In this document: positions 11,625-21,716 of the stretch, in pieces
How positions within the stretch are numbered: position 1 is the first letter of the stretch
How the letters are laid out: the number at the start of each line of letters is the position of its first letter
Source: Asparagopsis taxiformis
Lineage: Eukaryota > Rhodophyta > Florideophyceae > Bonnemaisoniales > Bonnemaisoniaceae
Assembly (NCBI GenBank): GCA_030407315.1
Contig: JALQPE010002839.1
Coordinates: 1 to 64,000, forward strand
Direction: 5' to 3'
Length of the DNA stretch: 64,000 nt
The notes under the pieces: generated by a model
What the model saw: the letters and a program-made list of their open reading frames with translations, nothing else
What the model was told of the DNA's origin: nothing
Databases searched by the model: none
Program-made: the position numbers and the translations under genes

Positions 11625-12604
11625 GATGGAAGAGAGGTACGTGAAGTTTTGAAAGTATGCTGTGAGGGAAGGTTGATTTTGAGTCTGACTGTTGTGGTTG
11701 ATTCCGATGTTGTGTAGATGATGCAGGAATGTTGATGACGGAAGGTAAGTTTCATTGAGTGCCAAGATGTGCTTTGCGAAGATATGGACTGCTGACTATG
11801 ATTATTGTTAGTTGCAAGGTTTTTGGATCATGGTTTGTATTGTGTGTAGGATGGATGAGAGGTACATTTGCGAGTTCTCAGGGTATGTAGCGAGGGAAAC
11901 GTTGGTTTTCAATCTGACTGTTGCGATTGAATCCGATGTTGCGTAGGTGATGGAGGAATAGTGATGACGGAAGGTAAGTCACATTGGGCGCCCAGACCGG
12001 TTGTGCGAAGATGCGGAATGCTGACTACTTTTCTTGGCTACACGATTACGTGATTTATGGTTTTTATTGTGTGCAGGATGGAACAGGTAAAGTAAGTGTG
12101 CGAGTTTTGAAAGTAAGCAGCGAGGGAAGGTTGGTTTTGAGTCTGACTATTTCCGTTGATGCGATATTTTTCATTGGAAGCCTATTGAGTCATGGTGTGT
12201 ATTGTGTGGAGCGAAGGTAAGTGTGCGAGTTTTGAAAGTATGCTGTGATGGAAGGTTGGTTTTGAGTCTGACTGTTGTGGTTGATTCCGATGTTGTGTAG
12301 ATGATGCAGGAATGTTGATGACAGAAGGTAAGTTTTACTGAGCACCAAGACTTGTTTTGCGAAGATATGGACTGCTGACTTTGATTATTCATTGCAAGGT
12401 TTTTGGATCATGGTTTGTATTTTGTGTAGGATGGATGATTCAGTCATCCTCTCGGAGAGGTAAGTAAGGAGTTTCTAGGATATCTGTCGTGGTAAGCGTT
12501 GCTTTTGAGTCTGACTGTTGTGGTTGATTCTGATGTTGTGTATGTGATGCAGGAGTGGTGAAGCAGGAACGGCAGGACTGAAGGAGAGTGAAGAAGGGAT
12601 GTAG
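11625..12604 (+). CDS. Putative micro-exon gene of AB copy 1 (multi-exon, 5' exon not found)
   Basis: Exons are inferred at 11625-11636, 11727-11744, 11850-11861, 11956-11973, 12077-12091, 12310-12327, 12430-12459 and 12553-12604. Their lengths are 12, 18, 12, 18, 15, 18, 30 and then a terminal exon, so all internal ones are multiples of 3. Most acceptors end TGTGTAG, GTGCAG or GATGCAG (the first and fourth are weaker, ending GGAG). Most donors start GTAAGT or GTAC. Introns are about 90-105 nt (one is 218) with CTGAC branch-like sites. Every junction falls after AG, giving AG|G = Arg. Read this way the exons encode alternating MEE-R and NVDDG-R units and finish SGEAGTAGLKESEEGM then TAG (12602). 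The same structure recurs in copies 2-4. The protein would be short, charged and repetitive. Only RNA data can prove splicing; an alternative is a tandem intron-like repeat without coding function. Confidence 0.5.
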
Positions 12605-12905
12605 GAAGATGGGGAATGAAGCTGTGAGGTGTTTCTGGTATGTGTATATTTTGGGGCATACGATAGAAGTGAGAGTGCGTTTCAAGTGGTGTAAGATTTT
12701 GCTGACCATGTTCGTGTTTGATGTCTTGATGATTTAATGGGCTGGGGTGGTGTCGAGGAAAGCGGGGATGGTATTGGGAAGGAGCGTATTTTTTGTAATC
12801 TAGGTCGTGAGGGTTCTTGCAGTATGTGCGGATGGTGGTGCATGGCGTTCGGATGGTAGGGAGAACGCGATAGTGAGGGAGATGGGTGATCGACGATATG
12901 CTGAC

Positions 12906-13018
12906 AGGTATTTTGTATTCTGGCTGGATACGTATTTCCTATTCTAACCGGGTATTTATTTCCTATTCTAACCGGGTATTTATTTCCTATTCTGACCAGA
13001 TATGTATTCCCTATTCTA
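12906..13018. repeat. 24-bp tandem repeat, AB copy 1
   Basis: About 4-5 units resembling TATTCTAACCGGGTATTTAT plus four bases lie between the micro-exon array and the minisatellite. Counterparts are at 21179-21290, 43325-43455 and 51110-51240. Confidence 0.8.
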
Positions 13019-13142
13019 GAGAGACGTATTGTATACGAGCAGTTTCCTAAATGAGAGAATAAAATACGGTCCGATATGGGCCCTGAATTTACCATCCGCT
13101 GTAATTTCTTCCCTCCCGGTTTTCGCTGATATATTGTATACT

Positions 13143-13701
13143 GGATGTCGGGTCCTAGTATTCCGCCATATGTACTAGAGAAAGTGGATGTCGGGTCCTA
13201 GTATTCCGCCATATGTACTAGAGAAAGTGGATGTCGGGTCCTAGTATTCCGCCATATGTACTAGAGAAAGTGGATGTCGGGTCCTAGTATTCCGCCATAT
13301 GTACTAGAGAAAGTGGATGTCGGGTCCTAGTATTCCGCCATATGTACTAGAGAAAGTGGATGTCGGGTCCTAGTATTCCGCCAAACGTACTAGAGAAAGT
13401 GGATGTCGGGTCCTAGTATTCCGCCATATGTACTAGAGAAAGTGGATGTCGGGTCCTAGTATTCCGCCATATGTACTAGAGAAAGTGGATGTCGGGTCCT
13501 AGTATTCCGCCAAACGTACTAGAGAAAGTGGATGTCGGGTCCTAGTATTCCGCCATATGTACTAGAGAAAGTGGATGTCGGGTCCTAGTATTCCGCCATA
13601 TGTACTAGAGAAAGTGGATGTCGGGTCCTAGTATTCCGCCATATGTACTAGAGAAAGTGGATGTCGGGCCCTAGTATTCCGCCATATGTACTAGAGAAAG
13701 T
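13143..13701. repeat. 43-bp minisatellite, 13 units, AB copy 1
   Basis: Units begin GGATGTCGGGTCCTAGTATT and end TACTAGAGAAAGT. Thirteen exact-length units fill 13143-13701. Variation between units is minimal (CATATG versus CAAACG). Copies 2, 3 and 4 have 4, 3 and 3 units at the same place. Confidence 0.95.
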
Positions 13702-13833
13702 GGACGTCCGCATCCAAAAATTTTTTATTTTTTTTTGGACGCGGACGTTCATTTGTTCTAGTAAATCTCGGGGCCGACTAGGACCCGTACTAGAGAGACT
13801 GGACGTCCGCGTCCACTTCCGAAAACACAGACG
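13702..13833 (+). repeat. Conserved right terminus of AB element, copy 1
   Basis: It contains GGACGTCCGCATCC, an A/T run, GGACGCGGACGTTC, TACTAGAGAGACTGGACGTC, and ends CCGAAAACACAGACG. Equivalent termini are at 21586-21716, 42942-43072 (inverted), 50724-50854 (inverted) and, diverged, at 59878 onward (inverted). GGACGTCC and TCTAGTA motifs repeat inside it, as in subterminal transposase-binding regions. Confidence 0.85.
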
Positions 13834-13869
13834 TTATGCGTGCAGATGCAAAATACACGACCAAGTTGA

Positions 13870-14066
13870 AATGGACGCCCGGTGGATGTCCAGCTCAGTT
13901 GCATTGCTGTCCAGCCCAGAAATTCTACAATTCAGGGCAGAAAAAAATATTGCAAAAAACATCGATTTCAGCGGGTCGATTGTGCCGTACGGCACACCCC
14001 CATCTCAAAAACATGTTCACATGTGCATGTTTTTGAGAATAGCCCAAATTTTAATTCAAATCAGGA
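13870..14066 (+). repeat. Hairpin module at the left end of AB copy 2
   Basis: It has GTGCCGTACGGCAC and the CTCAAAAACATG / CATGTTTTTGAG inverted repeat, and is otherwise like module 3. Only one module is present here, against three in copy 1. Confidence 0.8.
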
Positions 14067-14293
14067 CGTCTTCCGGACATAGGGGTGCTCGCGGCCTAGC
14101 TCGACAGCTGTAATTGTACCTCATTAAATACTCTTGATGACTGCCTACCGTATACAATCTGGACTGTTGGCGTATTCTCCGGTACTTGACCTGAACGTTC
14201 ATCGCAGACCGTTGTGGGTACCGACACTATACAGAAATCTTTTTTGTATCTCGTGCAATCCGATTGTACCATCGCTTCGGGGAAAGCTTCATT

Positions 14294-16621
14294 ATGCCGC
14301 CGCGTATTGCGAAGAAAGCTCCAAAGCCTCCGGGCCTCCAGAAAACCCGGTCAGCAGCTGCTGTATCGAGTGCCCGACAATCCCGTGCGAAGAAGCGGTC
14401 TGGGTCTACCGGCAGCATTGAACCGCGGTCCGGTAGTCGCAAGACGGACCGGCGCAGAACTGGGGATCCGCAGTGCGAAAGTGAGGAAGGAGGAACGGCG
14501 CGGAGAGAGATGGTGCTTGACCGAGCCAAGCGTGCTCTCAGGGACAGTGAACATCATGATGATGACATGATAGTGGCTCAAAACATGTTGGAATTGCGGC
14601 AGATTGCTATGGCAAAGGTAGTTCCTCCCGGGTTGGCAGATGCGGAGGTGCTGCAGACGGAGTCCCAGCCGGGGGTTCCCGAGACACTGGAGGCTGTGAC
14701 CCCCACTACGCCAACTATGCCGAGTACATCAGCCCCAGCAGGTAATGCAGTCAGGGACCCGAGGATAGCGGCAAGGGATGTTGTTTCTGAGCAACGTTCA
14801 CAGGATGCCAACTATCATCGGCGGTCAGGTGGTACTGAGGGGAGAGAGCAGCCGGAGTGCGGGCCTCGTCACAACAGACCGTCATTGGTGCCAAATATGC
14901 GCGTAACGCCCCCGCGACGTCAGGCTATTGCCGATGGAGGACATCATAATCCCGATAGCGTGGGAGATGGGGGGACGGTGAGGGCAGAGAGGTTGCATCC
15001 GCCGGAATCCATCGATTTAATGGCGAGTCGCATCAATGCGCAGAAGAAGAAGATCGCGGAGCTGGAAAAAAAGTGTTTAGCCAGGACATAGCAAACAAGG
15101 CGCTCACCACGGAGATAGTTGCGTTGGAGGCTAAGGTGAAGACTCTGCAGGCGGAAAATGCCAGCCTTACTGCAATTGCGAGAACAGGTAGAATCAGTGA
15201 TCACGGTGGCGGTAAGTCGAAAATACAGAAAGCCATTCCTGTGAAATACCTTGGAGTTCTTAGGGCGGTTGAGGAAAACCTGACAAAGTGGTGCAAGAAC
15301 GAGACTATGGAGCTGGACCCTATAGCGGAACAAACGCAGAGACATTGGACTGGACGTACCATCGAGGTAGAGCCAGTAGAAGGGACACTTTGGAGCGAAA
15401 ACGGTGTAGGATATATTGCTACCCCTCCGGGCTATCATCAAGAATATGCAGTGGTATACACCTTCGTACAGGGACGAGAGTGATCTGCTGAATGACTTGG
15501 TGCGACACGTACTGCGTCAAAGTCCGTGGTGCGATGTGTTTTCCGATGAGGAGCAGCGTGGAACGCTTCTCCTCATCGGAAAACACATCACACCAGCACA
15601 CAGTGTGTGCTGTCAAGAGGCTGTGGCGGGGAGCAAGGCATTGAAAGTGAAGGTGACGCAGAAACTGTCAGACGTGATGAGTGCACGGAAGCGTAATGCG
15701 AGGGACAGATTGTTCGGTTCGCTGGGGTACACGAAATTAATGTCTAGATGCACGATGCTGACGACGCGAGCTGAGATGGACGAGCGAGCGGATCAAAAGC
15801 GCGAAGCGTCTGAGAAGCTTTTGAAACGGGAAAGCAACGGTGATTTGGATATGGGGAGGTGGCGAACGGCACCGTTCTCAGAGCTGCGATACAGCAAAGG
15901 CATGGTTCCTGACAGCTTCGAAATGGAAGTGAATGGTGATGCATGGTTTAACAACCGAGTAGCTGTGAATGTACTGGACATCTTCAGGGGGTATTCGATA
16001 CGACCAGAACAAGTAATGGACATAGAGACGAGCATACTAACGCTGGCGCGCCTGGATGCTTGGCTAGTGACTACTGTGGAGTGTTTGGATGAACCGAAGG
16101 GGAAAGGAGGTGCACGGCAGAAGTAGTTTACAAGGAGGTACAGTCAATATGTGGGGGTAGCTTTTCAGCAATTTGTTGGTATGGTGGTGTACTGCATGTC
16201 TTGTCTCCAAGGCTCGCAAGCAAGGGAAGAAACGGACGTTGTCGAGAGCGAACAGCGAACTAGTGCACAGTCACGGCATGTGTTTGCAAGCCGTACTGTA
16301 ACGAGAGAGGCTGTTGAAGTGTGGCAAAGCGGAGAGGGGTCTGGAATTGTTCATGTCGTTGATGATGTAAACCGCTGCTCATCACTTGTTCTAGTGTCCG
16401 AGGATTGGATTCAATCGCATATTACGTCAAACCTCGGTGTTGTAATGGATTGTGTGATTGCGCAAGGACTAATTGGCGCAGAACTTTTCGTCGTTGACCC
16501 ATATGCTGGACACCTGAGTGCAAACCTGAATGTCGAAATCAATGCCCCACAGTATGGGGGCATGGAGCGGCGCCATGCAGCCACTGCTGATAACGGTTTT
16601 GGCGTAATGGAGGATGGTTGA
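14294..16621 (+). pseudogene. Gene B of AB copy 2, frameshifted, with complete N-terminus
   Basis: This copy shows the full start (MPPRIAKKAPKPPG, basic and Ser-rich), which copy 3 lacks. Together they suggest an ancestral protein of about 761 aa. Order: about 72 basic residues, an acidic HHDDD patch, a Pro/Arg-rich linker, a coiled coil (about 15025-15190), and a conserved C-terminal region. Lesions are a frameshift near 15073, a 2-bp loss near 15432, a local inverted duplication at 15559-15605 and a TAG at about 16124. The function is unknown. An accessory transposon protein is the simplest inference, since it travels with gene A in all three long copies. Confidence 0.75.
15533..15589. repeat. 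Local inverted duplication inside gene B of copy 2
   Basis: GATGTGTTTTCCGATGAGGAG (15533-15553) is repeated as its exact reverse complement at 15569-15589. Copies 1 and 3 lack the second arm and run directly into GTGTGTGCTGTC. It looks like a template-switch mutation and it disrupts the B frame. Confidence 0.9.
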
Positions 16622-16698
16622 AATTAGTGCAGTAAATGTGACGTTGACTAGAAGGCTTATCATGTAGTACATTATCAATAGAGTGCTGCGATTTAGAT

Positions 16699-19600
16699 TT
16701 ATTCTTCTTCATTATCATCTGTGAACTGGTAATCAGTGTTGGTGTAGAAGCGGTTGAGATAGAAACGGTGGTCCGACCAGTGCATTTGTTTCGTAAATGG
16801 CTTGACTGGAAAGTTACTTCGTACGATGTGCACGGTGCCAGATATAGTAGATGCAGGAATGAGGTCAAACCAAGGACTACCTGCACTGTGGGATGCAGTG
16901 TCATTGCTGTCAACGGATCCGTTGTCCGGGTCCCATGTGGACCACTTTAAACAAATGCACCCAAGTGATTTTTCCACAGCGGTTTTTGGGGCAAAGCAGG
17001 TCATATACTGAACGAAAGCGAGTTCTACAGGTTGAAACAGGTTTGGAGACTGCAGGCGTACCAGTGCCAGGACGCGCCCTACCCATATGGTTCTGTAGTC
17101 ATCGGCAGTTCCGGAGATGACGACAAAGGAGTACTGCGATCTCTTTGCGGGGCCGAATGATGAAGTTGCAAAGACGCGCTGCTGCTTGTGCCTCGGCACG
17201 TTTGTGGGGCGAAGCATGCCACTGTGCGGGTCAAAGTCGTCGGCATCTGGGACGTACCCTCCCATGACGTAGGCGGACTTTACCACGGTGACGGAAATGT
17301 CCATGTCATGTATTGGAGGGCCTTCTGCCGTGGCGCGCAGTCTAGCGAGGGTGAGGAACGCTTGTGCAGCTGTGTCACCGAGTTGCTGGAATAGCGTTAT
17401 GGTGCCAGACGGGAACGAGGAGTTGTGCAGAGGCAAAAGAGTGGCAGGATCGGGCTGTCCGTCGATATCTGCAACGAGGAGGGTTGCATCGGGCAGCAGG
17501 GAGGCAAAGTCGTGCAGTGCAACGGTGAATCCGTCGCGAACGAGTACTGCACCGTCTGTGGGCGATATCATGCGTGGGTTTCCCAATGTGTTGGATGGGG
17601 TGTGACCAGTTGGAGTGGCCAAGGAGAATTCCATGTGGCGAATAGTCTCTTCCATGGCTGTGGAGCGCCTTCGAGAGGTTTTCCTATAACTCTGTTTGAA
17701 CAGAAGATGCTAGTGTTCGTAGGGGCCTGCATCAATGTGTTCCAGGGCGCCATATCTCTGCAAGTCACCGGGAAGATGGTCAAGAAGATGGAACTTGAAA
17801 GTTTTGAGACCTGTGGTGTGGAATGGGCCGAGGGTGGAGAGCATTGATTGTTTGAAATAGGAAATGGAGTTCTGGAGGCTTTCAAGTTCGGCGGCAGTCC
17901 AGTGCTTGATGCGACCGCGTTCCATGACCCATGCGACGAGGTCAGAGTATTGCGTGCAGATGGAAGTGAGGGGGGCTGTCTCTACTTCGTCACAGCATGT
18001 GTCAATGAATGCTGCGATGAAAGGGAACACCATGTCGACATGGTGATAGTCTTTGGCTGCGAGCATGCCGCGTATGCCGTCCTCCGTGAAGAGGCCGTTC
18101 AAATTGGTGCCCTTCTCACCCTTGGAGAAGTCGACATGAAGACCGGTGATGTAGTAGTCGCGTTCGATAGCGGACAGAATGCTGTTTGAGCCGGCGAGGA
18201 TGGATTTTTTCACCTTCTTGAAGGTGCGAGGTGTCCCGGAACGGGAGGCAGTGGTGGTGGTGAGGTCTGGGGAGCTGAGGCGGTGGACAATGCACTGTTT
18301 GATGAGCTTTGAGATGCCGAGGTGGAGATTGTGCAGAGGCTCGAAGGAGAAAATGTTGTAGGGGTCTAGGGGACTGTTGGTGGGTAAAAGAGCGGTCGAT
18401 TCGAGGACAGAGTGTTGTTCGAGGAGGGAGAGAGCTTCGAGCGGGGCAGTTGTATGCTCCTGAGCGCTCTCTTGGCGTGCAGAGCGTGTATCATCAAGGG
18501 AGCGGGGCTGGTGTGGCGCGCTGGATTCAAGTTGAGTGGCGGGGATGTAGCAGCTGTGGCAGGGATGTGTGGTGGTAGTGCTGTTGCGAGTGCATGACAG
18601 CTCTTTGGCCTCTGGAAAGTCGCAGCAATAATTGGCTAGGATGGGAAAGCATTGGCGGGCAGTTGCAGTGGAGTCTGTGCAGGGGAACCCGGAAGAGAAC
18701 GCGGTGGATAGGGACGAAAACACTTTTTCGAGTGCTTTATGAAGAATATCAATTTTGCGAGCGCGACTAGCAGAACTAGAGGTTGTCGGCATTTCATCAC
18801 CGAACAAGGCGTTGGACGAAGGGTTAACAATGTACGGAAGATACCCGACGATGGTGAGGCCGGTACGGATGCAGTGGCGACGGAGGGGGGCGGAGAAGTT
18901 GAGCAGTGTGACGTGTATGGGGTATGCGACGATTGCGGAGCTCTTGAGGCTTGTGCTGCTCTTGTCGGAGTACACTTGGAGGAGGCCGGCAAAGGAGGAA
19001 GCGGTGGGATCAGTTTCTTCTGCCCATACGACCTGTGGATCTTCCGAGAGCTGCACGCGCTGTCTAGTAACCTGGTGCAGCGTTTTCGCGAATTCTGTGT
19101 GTAGGGGATGAGAAAATATTGCGGTGCCGTCTGGGGCGGTCTGTGGGGAGGGGTGGAAGAGAGTATTTTGGTCGTTAGCCAGTGCTAACTGCCTGCGGAG
19201 CATGTCGACTGGGTCGCGGAGGTACAGCTGTGCCGAGTACTTACCAGTTTTGTCTGGAATGATGTGGCTCTTGTAACCTTCGGTGCGGAAATGTGTTTCG
19301 ACCATGGAAGCGGTAACGTGGCGACATTCTTCTACGGTGCGAACGGCGCTGTTGAACTTTTCTAGGGAGAATGCGGGGTCTTGTAGGATGGTGATGACTT
19401 CGCTCACGCGGCCAGCGCCGGCCTTGTACTCGAGGGTTGTGAGACTGGCGGCGAGGGATTGCACGAGGAGGTCTGCGCGGGAGGGGGTTGAGGTTGGTGG
19501 CAGTGGAGCGTCACAGGGTGAGTCGCTGGAGGAAGCACGACCAGATTCTGGGTCTGGGGAGCTGGGTTGCGGGGAATCATGGTCGCCGTTTCGAGCAGGC

Positions 19601-19740
19601 TCATGGGTGACGGCAGGGACACGAGCGTTGTTGAAATGTTGGGGAGAGGGGTTGAAACGGTAGCGACACGTTCGCTCATGCAGCGCGAGCGCATAGGCAT
19701 CTACGCAGTAGTAGAAGCACCCTTCATACTTGCATTCCAT
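16699..19740 (-). pseudogene. Gene A of AB copy 2: CMC/Plavaka/KDZ-like transposase, 1013 aa with one stop
   Basis: One frame runs 1014 codons from MECKYEGC (19740) to DNEEE, broken only by TAG at 17710-17712 where copy 3 has TCG (Ser). Domains by residue: a Cys/His cluster at 1-25 (C3, C8, C12, H21, C25), likely a zinc finger; a Pro/Ser-rich linker; FEPLHNLHLGISK at about 465; a helical region at about 560-640; KFHLLDHLPGDLQRYG at about 645, then GPYEH..LLFKQSYR; and a C-terminal WFDLIPAS..SGTVHIVR at about 960. The D/E-PLHN-LG block, K-H-L-H...G...E-H..FK..YR and terminal IP...VH..R pattern resemble transposases of CMC (CACTA), Plavaka and KDZ elements. It probably cuts and joins element ends. 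An E stands where related proteins often have D. Confidence 0.75.
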
Positions 19741-20188
19741 GTCGAGTTTTGACGCAAAAGGGAGGATTGCGAGCTGAACAGGGGAGACTGTGCCGTCCAG
19801 ATGCGACCAATTTTATTTTTGTGGTGCTTTCGAGACTTGGAATGTAACGTGTTCGTAGTTTTGTGGGTAGTAGTTTTGTGCTCACTCCAGCTGACATCCC
19901 AACGGTGGAATTTAACCGAGAGTTCAATCATTTCCAACTGTTACATCACATTGCGTGCTGGCAACGTGTGCATGGAAGGACGAACGACCACCCTGGGAGA
20001 TGAATTTTCAATTAATTCATTTGTAATAATAAACTTTTTTATTTCCGAACTTCGTGGAATCTGAATGTGCTTTACAGCGGATATGCCACGGATCATGTAA
20101 GGAAAGCAAATGGATTCTCATATATATGATTATATGTTTATATTCGTTGTTCTCGATCCGGATCTCATTGTTCGGGGATTCAGAGACC

Positions 20189-20314
20189 ATGGCTTGGGCC
20201 ATACTCAATCTCAATGCCGGCGATGATTTCGAGTATGCACAGCAAGACTTAAGCGGACGCAGAAAGCTGTCCGGTCGACGCCGCAGGCTCCACTCCGCCC
20301 TCATCACCGACTGA
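20189..20314 (+). CDS. Small conserved ORF of AB copy 2, 41 aa
   Basis: It is identical to the ORF at 11313-11438 except for NLNAG in place of NLTAG. It lies between the divergent promoter region and the micro-exons. The function is unknown; the Arg-rich tail could bind nucleic acid. Confidence 0.4.
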   Translation: MAWAILNLNAGDDFEYAQQDLSGRRKLSGRRRRLHSALITD

Positions 20315-20337
20315 TCTTCTTTGACCGACTTTGCTTT

Positions 20338-20375
20338 GTACGTGCGCGAATCTTGATCAAGATTCGCGCACGTAC
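20338..20375. repeat. 38-bp perfect palindrome, AB copy 2
   Basis: It is the same sequence as 11462-11499. Confidence 0.9.
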
Positions 20376-20501
20376 CTTCGTTCCATCCTCTACCCTCGAG
20401 GGTATGCATTGAGGGAAGCGTGGGTTTTGAGTCTGACTATTTCCGTTGATGCGATATTTTTCATTGGAAGCCTGTTGACTCATGGTGTGTATTGAGCGGA
20501 G

Positions 20502-20875
20502 GATGGAAGAGAGATACGTGAAGTTTTGAAAGTATGCTGCGAGGGAAGGTTGGTTCTGAGTCTGACTGTTGTGCTTGATTCCGATGTTGTGTAGATGATG
20601 CAGGAATGGTTATGACGGAGGGTAAGTTTCATTGAGCGCCAGGATTTGTTTTGCGAAGATATGGACTGCTGACTTTGATTATTCATTGCAAGGTTTTTGC
20701 ATCATGGTTTGTATTGTGTGTAGGATGGAAGAGAGGTAAGTAAGGGAGTTTCTAGGATATCTGGCGTGGTAAGCGTTGCTTTTGAATCTGACTGTTGGGG
20801 TTGATGTTGTGTATGTGATGCAGGAGTGGTGAAGCAGGAACGGCAGGACTCAAGGAGAGTGAAGAAGGGATCTAG
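20502..20875 (+). CDS. Micro-exon gene of AB copy 2, shortened array
   Basis: Exons are at 20502-20513, 20604-20621, 20724-20735 and 20824-20875, with introns of 90, 102 and 88 nt. The frame is kept across all junctions and ends SGEAGTAGLKESEEGI then TAG (20873). The first donor reads AT instead of GT, so this copy is probably impaired. It has three internal units against seven in copy 1, showing unit loss or gain. Confidence 0.4.
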
Positions 20876-21413
20876 GAAGATGGGGAATGAAGCTGTGAGG
20901 TGTTTCTGGTATGTGTATATTTTGGGGCATACGATAGAAGTGAGAGTGGGTTTCAAGTCGTGTAAGCTTTTGCTGACCATGTTCTTGTTTGATTTCTTGA
21001 TGATTTAATGGGCTGGGGTGGTGTCGAGGAAAGCGGGGATGGTATTCGGAAGGAGCGGATTTTTTGTAATCTAGGTCGTGAGGGTTCTTGAAGTATGTGC
21101 GGATGGTGGTGCATGGCGTTCGGATGGTAGGGAGAACGCGATAGTGAGGGAGATGGGTGATCGACGATATGCTGACAGGTATTTTGTATTCTGGCTGGAT
21201 ACGTATTTCATATTCTGGCTGGATACATATTCCGTATTTTGACTGGATACATATTCCGTATTCTGGCTGGATACGTATTTCCTATTCTAGAGAGACGTAT
21301 TGTATACCAGCAGTTTCCTAAATGACAGAATAACATACGGTCCGATATGGGCCCTGAATTTACCATCCGCTGTAATTTCTTCCCTCCCGGTTTTCGCTGA
21401 TATATTGTATACT

Positions 21414-21585
21414 GGATGTCGGGTCCTAGGATCCCGCTGTATGTACTAGAGAAAGTGGATGTCGGGTCCTAGTATTCCGCCGAACGTACTAGAGAAAGTG
21501 GATGTCGGGCCCTAGTATTCTGCCGAACGTACTAGAGAAAGTGGATGTCGGGCCCTAGTATTCTGCCAAACGTACTAGAGAAAGT
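21414..21585. repeat. 43-bp minisatellite, 4 units, AB copy 2
   Basis: It has the same unit as 13143-13701, with more divergence between units. Confidence 0.95.
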
Positions 21586-21716
21586 GGACGTCCGCATCCA
21601 AAAAATTTTTATTTTTTTTGGACGCGAACGTTCATTTGTTCTAGTAAATCTCGGGGCCGACTAGGACCCGTACTAGAGAGACTGGACGTCCGCGTCCACT
21701 TCCGAAAACACAGACG

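Larger units (their letters stand above)
3380..13833 (+). mobile_element. AB transposon copy 1
   Basis: This copy shares nearly all of 5035-13833 with copy 2 (about 13870-21716) and, inverted, with copy 3 (42942-50723). It carries three hairpin modules, a decayed gene B (plus), a decayed convergent gene A (minus), the 41-codon ORF, the micro-exon array, the 24-bp and 43-bp tandem repeats and the conserved terminus ending CACAGACG at 13833. The right end is well defined by five copies. The left end near 3380 is inferred from the outermost hairpin module and could instead be near 5030. The superfamily is most likely CMC/Plavaka or KDZ, judged from gene A. No target duplication could be identified. 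Confidence 0.7.
13850..21716 (+). mobile_element. AB transposon copy 2
   Basis: It lies head-to-tail behind copy 1, with only about 17-19 bp between copy 1's right terminus and the start of copy 2 hairpin-end sequence. The order is hairpin module (13870-14066), gene B (plus), gene A (minus, one nonsense mutation), 41-codon ORF, micro-exons, 24-bp repeat, four 43-bp units and terminus. Its right end at 21716 cuts a retrotransposon gag. The left end is about 13850, judged by similarity of AAAATACACGACC to the mapped end of copy 5 (ACGATACACGATC). Confidence 0.75.

Noticed and set aside
13143..13701. CRISPR-like regular repeats
   Set aside because: Units are contiguous 43-bp tandem repeats with no unique spacers, in a eukaryotic transposon end.
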